NCBI RefSeq assembly: GCF_963576615.1
Contig: NC_088710.1
Location: forward strand, 4,568,001 to 4,632,000
DNA from: Watersipora subatra
Taxonomy: Eukaryota; Bryozoa; Gymnolaemata; Cheilostomatida; Watersiporidae
Reading direction: 5' to 3'
Length of the DNA: 64,000 bases
Position 1 is the first letter of the stretch. Every line of letters begins with the position of its first letter. The notes beneath the pieces were generated by a model. That model was given only the letters and a program-made list of their open reading frames with translations, was not told the DNA's origin and ran no database searches. Positions 12,372 through 23,325 of this stretch are shown here, in pieces. The position numbers and the translations under genes are program-made.

Positions 12372-13265
12372 TTATAAACGTGCAGTTCGATGAAAGAAGA
12401 AGTTTCTCTTAGTCTCTGTATTTATGTGGGGTTTAATTCCACCTACACGAGTAGACGGGTATGCCTCACAATGCTGCACGGAAAATTCAGCATCCACCGA
12501 AACAGATTTACTTTGAATTTTTTCCCTTACTGTTATGTCAGTAAGTCTGCGACGCCATTCAAGAGAAGGCCAGTCATCCATATCCGTTTGATCAGTGATT
12601 TTATCATACTTTCTTTTGCGGAAGGCCCAACAATATGGTTTATTGTTTCAAGTTGTTTTATATGTTTTTGAATGTATGGTGACCACACTACTGAGCTGTA
12701 TTCACCAATGGGACGACAAATAGTAAAATAGGCAACAGGTTTCGTTTTAGTAGCAGCTGATTTCAAAGATCGCATGAGCATGTGGATTGTTCTACTGGCT
12801 TTAGCACAAATATGGTTTATGTGAAGGTCTGGTGCAAGGTTTGAGCTGATCACAACGCCCAAGTATGTAAAACTTCGAACAGATTCGAGACAAATTTGAT
12901 CTATATAGTATTTGCAAGCTAATGTAGATTCATTGGAGATCCGCGTAGATTGGCATTTACTAGGATTGAAACTCATTTGCCAGTCATTAGCCCATGAGAC
13001 AAGATTGTTTAGGTCAGTCTGAAGAGCAAGACTATCACTGTTGCTTCGTATTATTCTGTAGCGTAGTGCATAATCAGCAAATAAACTAAGCTGACTATCA
13101 TTGGATATTGAGTTAGGCAAATCGTAAATAAATATAAGATAAAGTAAGGGCGCCAAGACTGAACCTTGAGGCACTCCAGGCGTAACAGGATGAGGTGGGA
13201 AAGCCCGTCGTTGACTGATACCTGAAAACTATGACCAGTAAGCCAACTACGAATCCAATCAATTA
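12372..13265 (-). pseudogene. Non-LTR retrotransposon A (Jockey/CR1-like), 3' part of reverse transcriptase
   Basis: The main frame (12533-13174) contains PQGSVLAPLLYLIFIYDLPN, followed by SLFADYALRY in place of the catalytic FADD box, then NKC-type and YLGVVIS motifs of RT domains. Upstream, IDWIRSWLTGHSF (near 13260-13220) continues the domain after a frameshift. Downstream, a second frameshift at about 12580 leads into a WPSLEWRRRLTD segment and PHINT, the usual C-terminus of this LINE class. The catalytic aspartate change (FADY) and two frameshifts show it is dead. The 5' end is truncated next to LINE B. Confidence 0.85.
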
Positions 13266-13279
13266 TAGATTACAAACTG

Positions 13280-14763
13280 AACTAGACAGGGATGTATGAT
13301 TTTCTTCTCTTGATAGAATTCTCATTAATAGTGTGTGTCTGATTCTGGTACATCTGCCAGCGAGTGTATCTAGCTGAAAGTTATTACGAGCTTCAGTGAT
13401 GCTTTCCCTACCTTTCAGCTGACATGAATTTTATTGCGTTGTTCTGCACCATTTCAATATCATTTTTTAAATATTCAAGTGTAGTATTCCAAACTGCTGC
13501 ACCATATTCTAGATGCGGTCTGCAGAGACCAGTGTAAGCCAGAAGATGCGCTTTTCAGGAGCATCATAAAGAGTACGCTTGAGCATGCCTAACTGGCACT
13601 TAGTTTTCAAGACCTTGGATTGTATATGGTTGTTGAATTTCAGATTGGATTTTAATACCACTCCTAGGTATTTTGTCTCTTGAACTACTTCAAGAGTTGT
13701 GTCATTAAGTAGGTAATCAGCTTGTGGAGAGGAATCAGGGAGGGGGGGGGGGGGTTAAAAGCTAACACCGAACACTTATTAATGTTAAATGACATACATC
13801 ATGTCTGAACCCAGTTTTGTAAAGAATTTATATCAATTTAAAACAATTGTTTTTCTTGATCATCGTTGACCGGCTGGTAAAGTAGTGTATTATCAGCAAA
13901 CAGACTGGTGCTTTAGTTGACTGCCTCTGGAAAATCATTAATGTATATTAGAAACAAGATTGGTCCGAGAACAGACCCTTGTGGCACACCTGAGGTTACT
14001 GGTAGTTCGTTGGATAGTATACCCTTTGATCATCACTTTTTGTTTGAGGTTCAAGAGGATGTCGTGAATCCACATCAATATTTGGTTGCTTATGTTTGGA
14101 AGCCTCAATATTTTCTGCATCAGAAGTTCGTGGGGAACTTTATCGAAGGTCTTTGCCATGTCTAAAACTAGGACGTGAACCATATTGCCGTTGTCTATAT
14201 GCTTGGCTCTTTTGTGATAAGTTTCACATAGTTATGTTTCACATACATTGTAGTTGTGTTTCACAAGACAAACCCTTTCTGAAACCATGTTGTCGATTGT
14301 ACAAGACTTTGTCAAGTATTATATTAAGATGATGCAGTAAAATATGTTCAAGTATTTTGCATGAAATATAAAGAAATATGTCTGTAATTTTTTGGTCGTT
14401 CAGTTGGTCCGCATTTGTGCAAGGGAGTGACATGTGCTAACTTCCATTCTGTGGGGAGCTTGAGGTGAATAACGATGCTTGGAATATAGCAGTCAAACAT
14501 TTTGCTGTCTTAACAGGGTCAATGATCAGGTCCTCCTTACAAATTTCATCAGGACTGGGAGATTTTCCATTTTTGAGAGATTTGAGTAGTTGGAAGACTC
14601 CGTCAATGGAGACATCGATTTGTTTTGATGATCCTGTGTGACTATAGTCTGCTACATCAAGTATATGTTGTGTGCAAAACTGTGAACTAAAAAAGTTATT
14701 CAAAATGTTGGCACACTCACTAGGATTTTCTGTGTGAGAACCACTTGTGGTAATAAGTTTCAT
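13280..14763 (-). pseudogene. Non-LTR retrotransposon B, reverse transcriptase part
   Basis: In minus-strand order the fragments are a fingers segment with LKNGKSPSPDEI (14437-14763), then LYNRQHGFRKGLSCETQL (14239-14433), then VLDMAKTFDKVPHELL (13938-14183). LFADNTLLYQP follows at about 13900-13860 (FADN instead of FADD), then the thumb-like C-terminus with GLCRPHLEYGAAVWN (13500-13550). Frameshifts and stops separate the pieces. A run of 13-14 G at about 13742-13755 sits inside a proline-rich stretch of the coding strand. The order and motifs fit a Jockey/CR1-type LINE; the exact clade is not determined. Confidence 0.85.
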
Positions 14764-15321
14764 GGGAGGTTTTGTGACCTCTTGTGCTCGTTTCAGATGA
14801 TGATAGAAGAGATTGCTGTTTCCAGTTTCAATATCTGTTTACATATATGTTACAATGTACAAGGTGCAAAAAATGTTTACAATATGTTAACATATCTTAT
14901 TTGTGATGTATTCTTGTTCAATTTTTCGTAACTCAGTCTTGTGTTTCCTTCTCTCTTGCTTGTGCTTGTTGAAAAAGAATAGATCCTTTGTCTGTTTGAA
15001 TTTGTTTAATGTTTTTCTATGTTTAGCTACAATTTTATTGGCTTTTTTTTGAGCCAAAAATGTTGTTTAGATGGCTTAGGTTTAATAGCTTGAATAGGTA
15101 CAGATTCATCAACAGCTTTTTTGAGTTCCTAGGAAAAGAGATTCCACCTCTCGTCAACATCAGACATTTTTGTGAGTTGTGAGTTTTTTGTGAGCATTGA
15201 GTTGGTCAAAGCAAGTCTTGAAATTTATTGATATTATTAGCCTTGTGGTGAATTTTGCGAGGTTGTGGTTCTACGTGTTGGTGACAGTGACGTATCTCTG
15301 CATTTATAGTAAAATTATCAC

Positions 15322-15771
15322 TTATACCTGGAGATATGTGTCTAGTGTACTGCCTTTGACATGTGTTGGTGTTTCAATTAGTTGTTTTAGGTTATTTTCA
15401 CATAGAAAGGATTGGAACTTGCTGTGTATATTTTTGTACGCAGCATCAGGTTTTGTGTTTTTAAGCCAATCACATCCTGGAAAATTCATATTTCCCACTA
15501 GTATAAAATGATCTTTAGGGTACATAGTAGTTATTTAATGAAAAGACTGTAAAGTTTGTGATATCAATACTTTGGTGAGGTCGATAGTAGCAGCAGACAA
15601 TGATACAACCGTCAATTCGCACATGAAGTGATTCTGATTCACAAGATTCTAATTTGATTTCCTTAGCATGTAATAAATTGCATACCCCTATTAATACTCC
15701 CCCTCCATTAATATTAAGATCTTTTCTAAAGAAAACCAAGTCATCACGATTTATAACTGACCTACCGTTAT
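15322..15771 (-). pseudogene. Non-LTR retrotransposon B, endonuclease part
   Basis: Two frames give an apurinic-type (exonuclease-endonuclease-phosphatase) domain. NINGGGVLIGV and CIIVCCYYRPHQS lie in 15515-15784, and HFILVGNMNFPGCDWL, corresponding to the GDFN box with D changed to N, lies in 15322-15525. This domain nicks target DNA in active LINEs. It belongs to the same element as the RT at 13.3-14.8 kb, in the expected EN-RT order. Its N-terminal side is cut at 15771 by the Harbinger element, and no clear continuation is seen after 19477. Confidence 0.8.
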
Positions 15772-15791
15772 GGTATAAACACACTAGGCGA
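15772..15791 (+). repeat. Left terminal inverted repeat of Harbinger element
   Basis: Perfect 20-bp match to the reverse complement of 19457-19476. TATCGC/GCGATA motifs are repeated just inside (about 15800-15890), and similar ones lie inside the right end; these may be subterminal binding sites. Confidence 0.92.
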
Positions 15792-16005
15792 TATGTAGAG
15801 CGATATCGCGCTGCGTGGCGCTAATCTGCGCTGGAATTCACTCATACAGAGCGATAACGCTAGACTTTCTCTACACAACTTTATCGCCCGTGAGGTGCAT
15901 TTTGATTAGTTGTTTTCGTTCCCCCACGATGCTTCGATTTTCGCGTACCATTATTCTTCCTTTGTTAACGACTGTCCGAGGTACGACTGTCTGAACACGC
16001 GCAAA

Positions 16006-17078
16006 ATGAATATTGAACTTTTTATCGAGTTAATAAGAGAAAACCCTGTATTATATGATTCAAAACACAACAGCTACAAAGATTCACACATGGAAAATAA
16101 TATTTGGGAAGCAATTGTGCTGAAAGTTGGTCATATTGAGAATGGTAAGTAATTATTGTTTATTATGTAAACGGCTCCGTTGTACTTAACTATACTAAGT
16201 ACATCGGCTACATGACATATGTGGGATGAATTTAATCAAATAGTTTAAAGTAGCTTTCTTAACGGAATGTAACTAATATTTATTTGTTTTAGTAACAAAA
16301 GCAAAGCAACAATGGAAGTCGCTGCAAGATCAGTTTAGAAAATGCGTACTTGAAAAGAATAGAGCACAGCGGTCTGGTGCTGCTGCTTGCCCAGATCCGA
16401 AATGGAAATGGTTTCCATTTCTGAAATGGCTTAAAGACCATGTTGATCGACCAAGGTTAGTTAATGGACACACGTTTGCAGTTAGTATAGACTTGAATCA
16501 TAGACTTATAATCTGATTGCCAATATAAATGAACTAGTTGGATATCTGAACCATTACCTAAAATGAGTGAAGGAAATTTTGATCTACAGCAGCTGTTGTC
16601 AGCCTCACATGCATGCTCAGTAATTGCAATAAATTATTATGTGCTTGCAAATAGATACACATGCATAAATTAACACCAAAAAAATTAATAAAATAAGCTT
16701 TGTCGTTTTAGCACCACGAGCACCATCAGTACATTAGAGGAAGTGACTGCTGTGAGCATCGATGAGGAAGAATGCCCATCTACAAACATCTCCTCACTTG
16801 CATCAGCCTCCCAAACATCCCAAGCTCCCTCTTTATCCAAGAGTAAGAAGAGGAAGTGTGCCGAAGTTGACTTCGGCCAGGAATTGCTTAAACGTTTTGA
16901 TTCAATGGATCAAGAAGATAGACCTGACAGTTTTGGGGCAGAAGTGGCCAGAGACATTTGCTCCATTAAAGGAGAACTAGAACATGAGCTAGTTATAAGA
17001 GAGATAAGGGACGTAATATTCAGGGCTAAGTTTACCAGAAGTGCACATGCTGCCCACACTGAGGAGTTGAACGGATAG
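16006..17078 (+). CDS. Harbinger MADF/BESS-like DNA-binding protein (3 exons)
   Basis: Exons 16006-16144, 16293-16455 and 16712-17078 have GTAAGT and GTTAGT donors and TTTTAG acceptors. They total 669 nt, a 222-residue protein with no internal stop. The N-terminus (MNIELFIELIRENPVLYD, then NIWEAIV) and exon 2 (QQWKSLQDQFRK, then KWKWFPFLKWL) form a canonical MADF domain, a Myb-like DNA-binding fold. The middle is Ser-rich with a basic SKSKKRK patch, a likely nuclear localisation signal. Residues near the C-terminus (SFGAEVARDICSIKGEL, then LVIREIRDVIF) resemble a BESS interaction motif. In characterised Harbinger elements the equivalent protein binds the ends and carries the transposase into the nucleus; I infer that role here. 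An in-frame ATG further upstream at about 15910 is less likely because the MADF domain begins at 16006. Confidence 0.88.
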
Positions 17079-17115
17079 CTTTATATTATGACTTCATTTT
17101 TAATACAAACTTAGT

Positions 17116-17202
17116 AAATATATATTGTTTAGTAATATAATAATAAATATATATTGTTTGGTAATATAATAATAAATATATATTGATTGATATTATAATA
17201 AC
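17116..17202. repeat. 29-bp tandem repeats between the convergent Harbinger genes
   Basis: Three units of 29 bp (17116-17144, 17145-17173, 17174-17202) of the form AAATATATATTGTTTAGTAA with decaying similarity, followed by shorter related AATATAATAAT pieces to about 17260. They fill the gap between the two stop codons and may contain polyadenylation signals for both genes. Confidence 0.75.
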
Positions 17203-17313
17203 AAATATAGTTTGCTTAATAATATAATAATATTTTGCTTAATAATATAATAGTGTATTTGCTTTTAAAATTGTTGTGACATTAAAATTGTATACAATAG
17301 ACAACAACAGAGC

Positions 17314-19297
17314 TCATTGCGTACTGCGTACATGGGCATCTTGCCATTCCACGGCCCCAAGTCCAGTGAAGTATGATTTAAAGTGATTTCTGATGTCGGC
17401 GGCATCTTGACTGTAGCTGCGGTTTGTTTGTCTGCTGTTATGAACAGGTGTCTCGCGTCGCCAGATACCTTCCACGATTTCTCCTCCAGGTGCTATGGAG
17501 TCGGCAAACCCTGGTGGGCTGTATGGGTTTATGTTCTGTTTTCTCATAACATTGTGGAGAACACAAGTTGCTAGGATAACTCTCTTCGCATTATCTGGTG
17601 ACATGACTAGAGTATTGTCCCTCAAACATCTCCATCTAAAAAATTTCAAGTGAAGCAAATTGTAAACAGCGCATAATGAAAATGTCACATAGTGCCTAAT
17701 ATAATAATATTTTTTGCACATGGTGTTTCAAGCAGTAAAGTAGATTGCAGATTTGTGTATTGAGAACACTAACCTAGAGGTCATTATGCCAAAAGCATTT
17801 TCAATGGTCCTCCGTGCCCTGCTTAGCCGATAATTGTAAATCTTCTTGCCATGGCTGTCTACCACTCTCCCTGGGAATGGCCGCATTAACCATGGCTTAA
17901 GAGGGACCGCCTCATCTCCTACCATCACAAATGGTAATGGCTGAGAAGTTCCTGAAATAAATACAAAATCATCAAATGACTCCTATTGTACATGTCACTC
18001 TGGGAAATTCAGGATGCCATCGAATGCCGATGAATATTAAGTGATATTTCAGCACTGTGGAAATATTTAAAGGCAAGAAATTTGTGATTTGACAAAATTT
18101 TTAATTACCTGGCAAGTTTGTTGGGGATGGTATATTGAGCTGGCCAGACTCCATTGCAGCGTTTAATGAAGACTGGCCAAAGGTTCCCCCATCAGAAAAT
18201 CGTCCGGGAGTGCCAATATCAACATATGTAAATCTGTACTTGGCATCGCACATTGCCATAAATACAACACTAAACTAATTAAAAAGATATTTGCCACGTG
18301 ACAAGTAATGTGCTAGTTTACAAGCAGATTGCCAAGACCCAACACTTGGTTGCAAATGGCAACGTGGTTATATTTTGTAACATATTTCACAGGTTGGCTC
18401 ATCACTAATAAAAAAATTGCTACTCTAAACAAGAAATGTGTGGAGAGAATACAATGCTAGAAATGCTTTACAAACATTTTGTTACCTAAAAGTCCTCTTG
18501 TAGTTAAAATACATTGAGCCGCTGTTACGTGGTGCCTGGATTTGACAATGCTTCCCGTCTACACTTCCCAAGCAATTGGGAAAATTCCATGTCTGTTCAT
18601 ATCTGTAATACAAATAGAATCAATTGTTGAGACATTATGTTACATGATGCATAAATTGATGTGAACAACTAAAGTATTGGAGATAAAAATCAGTGTTTTC
18701 TCATACATGATAATTTAGCAGGTACAAAATAGCACTTTACTAAACAACGTTTTTTATTTAACTGAAAAAAAATGAACAATTATTTATAATATCTTACCCT
18801 TTGGCGATATCGAGCCAGGCATCCTCAGTAGATGGAGTTACCAGATAAGTATGACGCAAACGATCCCAAATAGCATCACAAGTGGTATAAATTATTTCTC
18901 TCGCTGTGGACAGCACTATTCTAAAAAGCATGGCTATCAATTTGATGCTGTCCCCGGTGGCTAAGTAGAGTAGAGTGAGTGTGAGTCGCAGTTCTGCTGA
19001 TATTGCTTTTCTCAACTGGGTGTCCGATTTAACAATGTCTTCTTTAATAAATTCTAATATGTGATTGAAGCATTGGGGTGTGACACGGACAGCTTCTCGG
19101 TAAAGGTGCTCGTGGGAGTTGTTGCGTTGGTAAACTTCGAAAACACTGTTATAACCACCTTGCAACGCTCTATTAAGGTTAGGCATTTGAATCCAAAAAC
19201 GTTTGTTCTTGTTTCTTTTGGTAATTCGCATTTTATGAATGTGAGATAGTCCTAGTAGAATCAAAAGTCGTTGACGACGTTGTTTTGTAAGCGCCAT
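17314..19297 (-). CDS. PIF/Harbinger DDE transposase (5 exons)
   Basis: Minus-strand exons 18798-19297, 18486-18602, 18109-18269, 17774-17951 and 17314-17635 total 1278 nt (425 residues plus TGA). All junctions are GT-AG and in phase. Exon 1 holds the N-terminal helical region ([12 protein letters not shown], then [16 protein letters not shown]). Exon 2 gives [13 protein letters not shown], with the first catalytic Asp. Exon 3 gives [15 protein letters not shown]. Exon 4 gives [10 protein letters not shown], with the second Asp, and [13 protein letters not shown], with the catalytic Glu. Exon 5 gives the conserved RWRCLRDN and [10 protein letters not shown] motifs. The complete DDE triad and the normal family length argue that it was functional recently. 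The enzyme would cut and paste DNA at TTA/TAA sites together with the MADF partner encoded convergently upstream. Frameshifts and premature stops are absent. Confidence 0.93.
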
Positions 19298-19456
19298 ATT
19301 TACTTGTATTTATTAAGAACTCCGGAGTAACTGGTTATACAGAATTCTATTGGCTATTTGCGAGCACGCTCTATTCACTCATTGCTGGTGAATCGCTCAA
19401 GTGTGTTTATGCACTCTAGCAATATTTCCGCCCTTTTCATGACGCTCGCGATAAAG

Positions 19457-19476
19457 TCGCCTAGTGTGTTTATACC
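19457..19476 (-). repeat. Right terminal inverted repeat of Harbinger element
   Basis: Exact reverse complement of 15772-15791. A second GTGTGTTTAT motif occurs about 60 bp inside (near 19401-19412), and a CGCGATAAAGTCGC motif directly abuts the repeat. Confidence 0.92.
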
Positions 19477-19625
19477 TTTAGGCCACTCATTTTATATTTT
19501 TAGGTTCATGGATTTTTCTAACACATTTTAGAGTATGTTGGTCGAAATAAAAATGAAAGTGTCAATGTCTGTTTTTTCTTTTTTTAATGGCAAATTTTCA
19601 ATGTCGAAATTAGAAAATAAAATAA

Positions 19626-19950
19626 AATAAACATACATACACACGCACACACACATATATATAAATTGTTGTCTCACTCCGGTTAACCCGTATGGGGGGT
19701 AGTTTCTGCTCTGACTTGGGTCTCCTACCAGAGACCTGGGAGTTTGAGCACTCGTCTTAAGATCTTAGCTGTTCCCAGTAGCGCACTTTTCTGCAACTCA
19801 CCTGAGTTGATTGCTGTTGGTATTTAGGCAAGCCACATTTTATGCGCCGGTGTTATTGCGCCCAGTGCCCCAATATATATATATATATATGTGTGTGTGC
19901 GTGCATGTGTGTGTATATATATTGTGAATATATGCATATATATGTATGTA
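19626..19950. repeat. CA/TG and TA microsatellites flanking a LINE 3' remnant
   Basis: CA-type repeats (about 19630-19665) and TA/TG-type repeats (about 19873-19930) bracket 19670-19870. On the minus strand that interval reads GALGAITPAHKMWLKYQQQ with a following ARILR-like region. This resembles the C-terminus of LINE reverse transcriptase polyproteins (GALG-T-P motif, then an aligned helix). The LINE call is tentative; the microsatellites are certain. Confidence 0.5.
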
Positions 19951-20460
19951 TATACACTATATATTATTAAATCCTTGGCCATAATAATGAAATATAATTA
20001 TCAGTTCTGACACCAGCACTTCTTGTGTGGGTAGTGCAACCCATAAGCAGTAACAAACATCAACAAAGCCTGTTTAAATAAAATATAATACATATTGAAA
20101 GTACTACTACATAATAACCTGTTATAAATAATCACATTAATTCCTTAACCTGTTATAGTGTTAAATAATAAAACAATACACTAGTTGAAGTAGTTCATCA
20201 AACATTAATACAATTCAAATCCATTAACTACCTATACATTTAGAAGTTTTATGCAAGTATTTACACACAATTTCTAAAGAGAGAGAGATTTCAATGTTCA
20301 TACAACATCCACAATATGTTCATACACACACATATATATAAATAAATATATATGTGTGTGTGTGTGTCAGTTCATGTCTTCTTCTTTTTGATTACTCTGA
20401 CAGCATTCCTGCAGACTATTTCCTTTCCTGACACAAGGCAGTTTATGCATATAGGCCTCA
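19951..20460. other. AT-rich, no gene recognised; short TG microsatellite
   Basis: This holds AT-rich sequence with an ACACATATATA...TATGTGTGTG stretch near 20325-20368. No coding similarity is visible. It may include the untranslated 3' end of the decayed gene at 20461-24438. Confidence 0.45.
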
Positions 20461-23244
20461 CTATGCCGTATTCTTCCTTTTTTTTTGCACTGCTGCTGTT
20501 AAAGCAATTTCAGGGTCAGCACAGTGGAAAAACACATCAGGAAAAGAAGCCGTTTTCCCCGCATAATAAGTTGTTTCCACTGGAGAAGCACACGTAATGC
20601 CCTCTCTCACCACAAACTGGTCACTGAGGGGACCAGATTCAAATAATTGACTACCACAAACATAGACCCTCTCTTCCTTCATTCTACTGATATTCTTTTC
20701 GTCACTTGCAGATAGTTTCTTTCTAGAGTAAATCACCCTTGGTATTTGGCATTCTGCGCAGACAACTACTTGAAGGACATTATCTGCCACAAGGACGCCT
20801 TTCCTTTCTTTGTCCCTTGCAGTTGGCTGGACTTTAGACTGTAAACTGGGTCGACCACCATCATGTCTCTTTGCCATACACTTCATTGAAAGGCAGGTAG
20901 GTGTCGCCATCCTTTCCAAGGACTGGATCAGGTAGGTAGGGCAGCTTCTCAAAGATCTCATCTGACAATCGTGGCGGATTTAGAATGCAATAAGCACATT
21001 GCTGTCTGGTACATTTCTTGATTTGAAATGAATAGTGTCGACATCTGCAATGGTGATCCATGAAATCCTTCAGTTGAGGAAACTTGCTCAAGTCGTTCGG
21101 TAATGCATCTGCTTGGATATTCCCATCAATCAGTTTGAGCATTTCCTTCATTGACTGTATGGACTCCTCATCTGCTGGCTGGTGCACCGCCACTTCTTCC
21201 TGCCACACTAACTTTCCGAATCTTTCATTTAGGATTGTTGTAACAGGGCGAACAGATTCAAGGTATGCATCTTTAATTTTGGGGTCACGTTCAGCAGCAT
21301 TTCGCAACTTTGTTAGGCTGGTAAGTGGCTTCAGATGTAACTCGATATCTGTGAGTTCTCTGCAGAGGGAGACATTTTACAGGGCGAAATTCAAACAACT
21401 CATGCATCTTTCTGTAGGGTTGGCGTAGCTTTGCATAGGTGCAGTCCTCACTGCAATGTACATGTCCAGGTTGAGGGAAATGAACATTGCTATGCCAGCT
21501 AGTTGGGCAGATTTGAAGTTTGTGCGATGATCTGGACCGCCATCTGAATATAGAAAGAGTATTGGTAAATCAAGTTCAAGACCATCTGTACTCATTTCTC
21601 GCAATATTTGTGAATTTTTTGCAACATGCCTCATATGATTCGACGGCTGAAACATCTTGTCCTTTACAGTTACATGTATTTTACCCTAATGAAAACTATC
21701 CCGTGGATCCGAAGGTGTGTTGATGTGAAAGAGAACTGATGGTATTGCACCTGCAACATGGGAATCATGATCTGTGGCTGCTAAAACTGTGTTTGCAGGC
21801 ACTAAGCTCCTGTTGTGGAGCCGCACTCCAGTTGATATAGGTGTGGTTGGTTCACCGATGGGCACAACAGCTTTATCATCTACACATACCATTATCGAAT
21901 GGTCTTTCTACTCTACAGCCATCTCCTTCATCAATTTGAACTGATAGCCTGTGTAATGGGCATCTGCATGCTGTGCTCTAGCAAGTCGCTGTTGTATGGC
22001 AAATTTGACATTGAATCTTCCAGTGTATGCCATTGCAGAGTATGTGTAGGGATTGCGAGGCCAAAAATTGAACCGTAACCATGATGCTGATGGTATAGGT
22101 GTATCATCTGGTAATCTGCTAGTGATCTCTCTGCGTAATGAATCAACAGACACAGCAAATGGTAAGTAAAGATGATCTGCTTGTCGGCGCTCATGGACTG
22201 CAGCTTTTTCATCTAGGTATCGCTGGAGTTCTTCCCAGAATGGGTCACAGACTCTTCCATTATTTTGGCGCAAATCATACACGAGATCTGGATCATCAGC
22301 AGCAAGCAGACACTCCTCTAATCGATAATCAACACTGGCTGTTGCTGCATTTACTGGGGCTGATGCGTCTTCTCACAAAAAGTTGTACATTGACCTTAGA
22401 AGTGCTGGTTTAACAGAGGGGTACCGGTTTGTGAACCCTCGCCTCATTGTATGTGTCGAGTAGATTGGTATTGACTCTTTTAGTGAAGTCACAGTTTTGA
22501 TAGTATCTTCATCATCTTTCTCTCCAGATCGCTGCCATAGGAAGTTTGTTTCCCAGAGAATTGCTATGGTGGTAGGAGTACAAGGTGGCTGGAAAGGGAA
22601 GTGATAGCTTTTCTAACCACTGTCGCCGTTCATATCTGTCTTCAGGTTCCAGGTTCAGTAGTGATACTGGACAATATGCGTGAAGATTCTGTACTACATC
22701 CACAACTTTGATGTAACTGTTTGGAATTGGTCCCAGAGAGGCAGGAAGATGACGCAGAGTCCAGGTGTCTTTCATGGCTCTGATTGGTTCAAGAGATGCG
22801 TGGTTGGAAGCTGTTCTTTCTCTTTGACGAAGAAGATAGTTGTGATAGGACTTCATTCCTTGAACAAGCTTGGACACTTCACTTTGGAAATCCTGGAAAT
22901 TTTTGTTTGAAAACCATGGATGGTTCAAGAGTTCACACAAACGATCAATGTTCTGCTTCAGTTCATTCACATGCAACACAGGTTTTTTTCTTTTTTTGCA
23001 TTTTGTAGTCGTTGCACCCTGTAAATTCTTCAAAGGGTAAAACAATAGCTCTTTCTTTGATAGTTTCGCGATGAGTATCTAGGAGCCATAGCACACTTGT
23101 TAGTGTGCTCACAACATTTCGACCAATGCCCTCCACCTGAGTTGCAAGGAAGCCGATGCCCATACTCTTCATCTTATCCAATAAGGTGTTGAACACAACA
23201 TCCTTTTGGGTAGCCACTTTCCTACAACAAAAATGTTCAAAATT

Positions 23245-23325
<81 letters not shown>

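Larger units (their letters stand above)
15772..19476. mobile_element. Complete PIF/Harbinger DNA transposon
   Basis: Terminal inverted repeats GGTATAAACACACTAGGCGA (15772-15791) and its exact reverse complement (19457-19476) delimit 3705 bp. TTA occurs one base outside each end (15768-15770 and 19478-19480), compatible with the 3-bp TTA/TAA duplication of this superfamily, although the terminal base assignment is ambiguous. Inside are two convergent spliced genes: a MADF/BESS-like protein on the plus strand and a DDE transposase on the minus strand. The pair of an accessory DNA-binding protein and a DDE nuclease is the established layout of animal Harbinger elements. Both genes read intact after splicing. 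Confidence 0.93.

Noticed and set aside
13742..13755. Poly-G tract as a regulatory or quadruplex element
   Set aside because: It falls in a decayed LINE coding region as a proline-codon run; most likely homopolymer slippage.
16762..16980. Alternative plus-strand frame overlapping the MADF gene third exon
   Set aside because: Shadow frame; the spliced frame joins all three exons in phase and carries the BESS-like motif.
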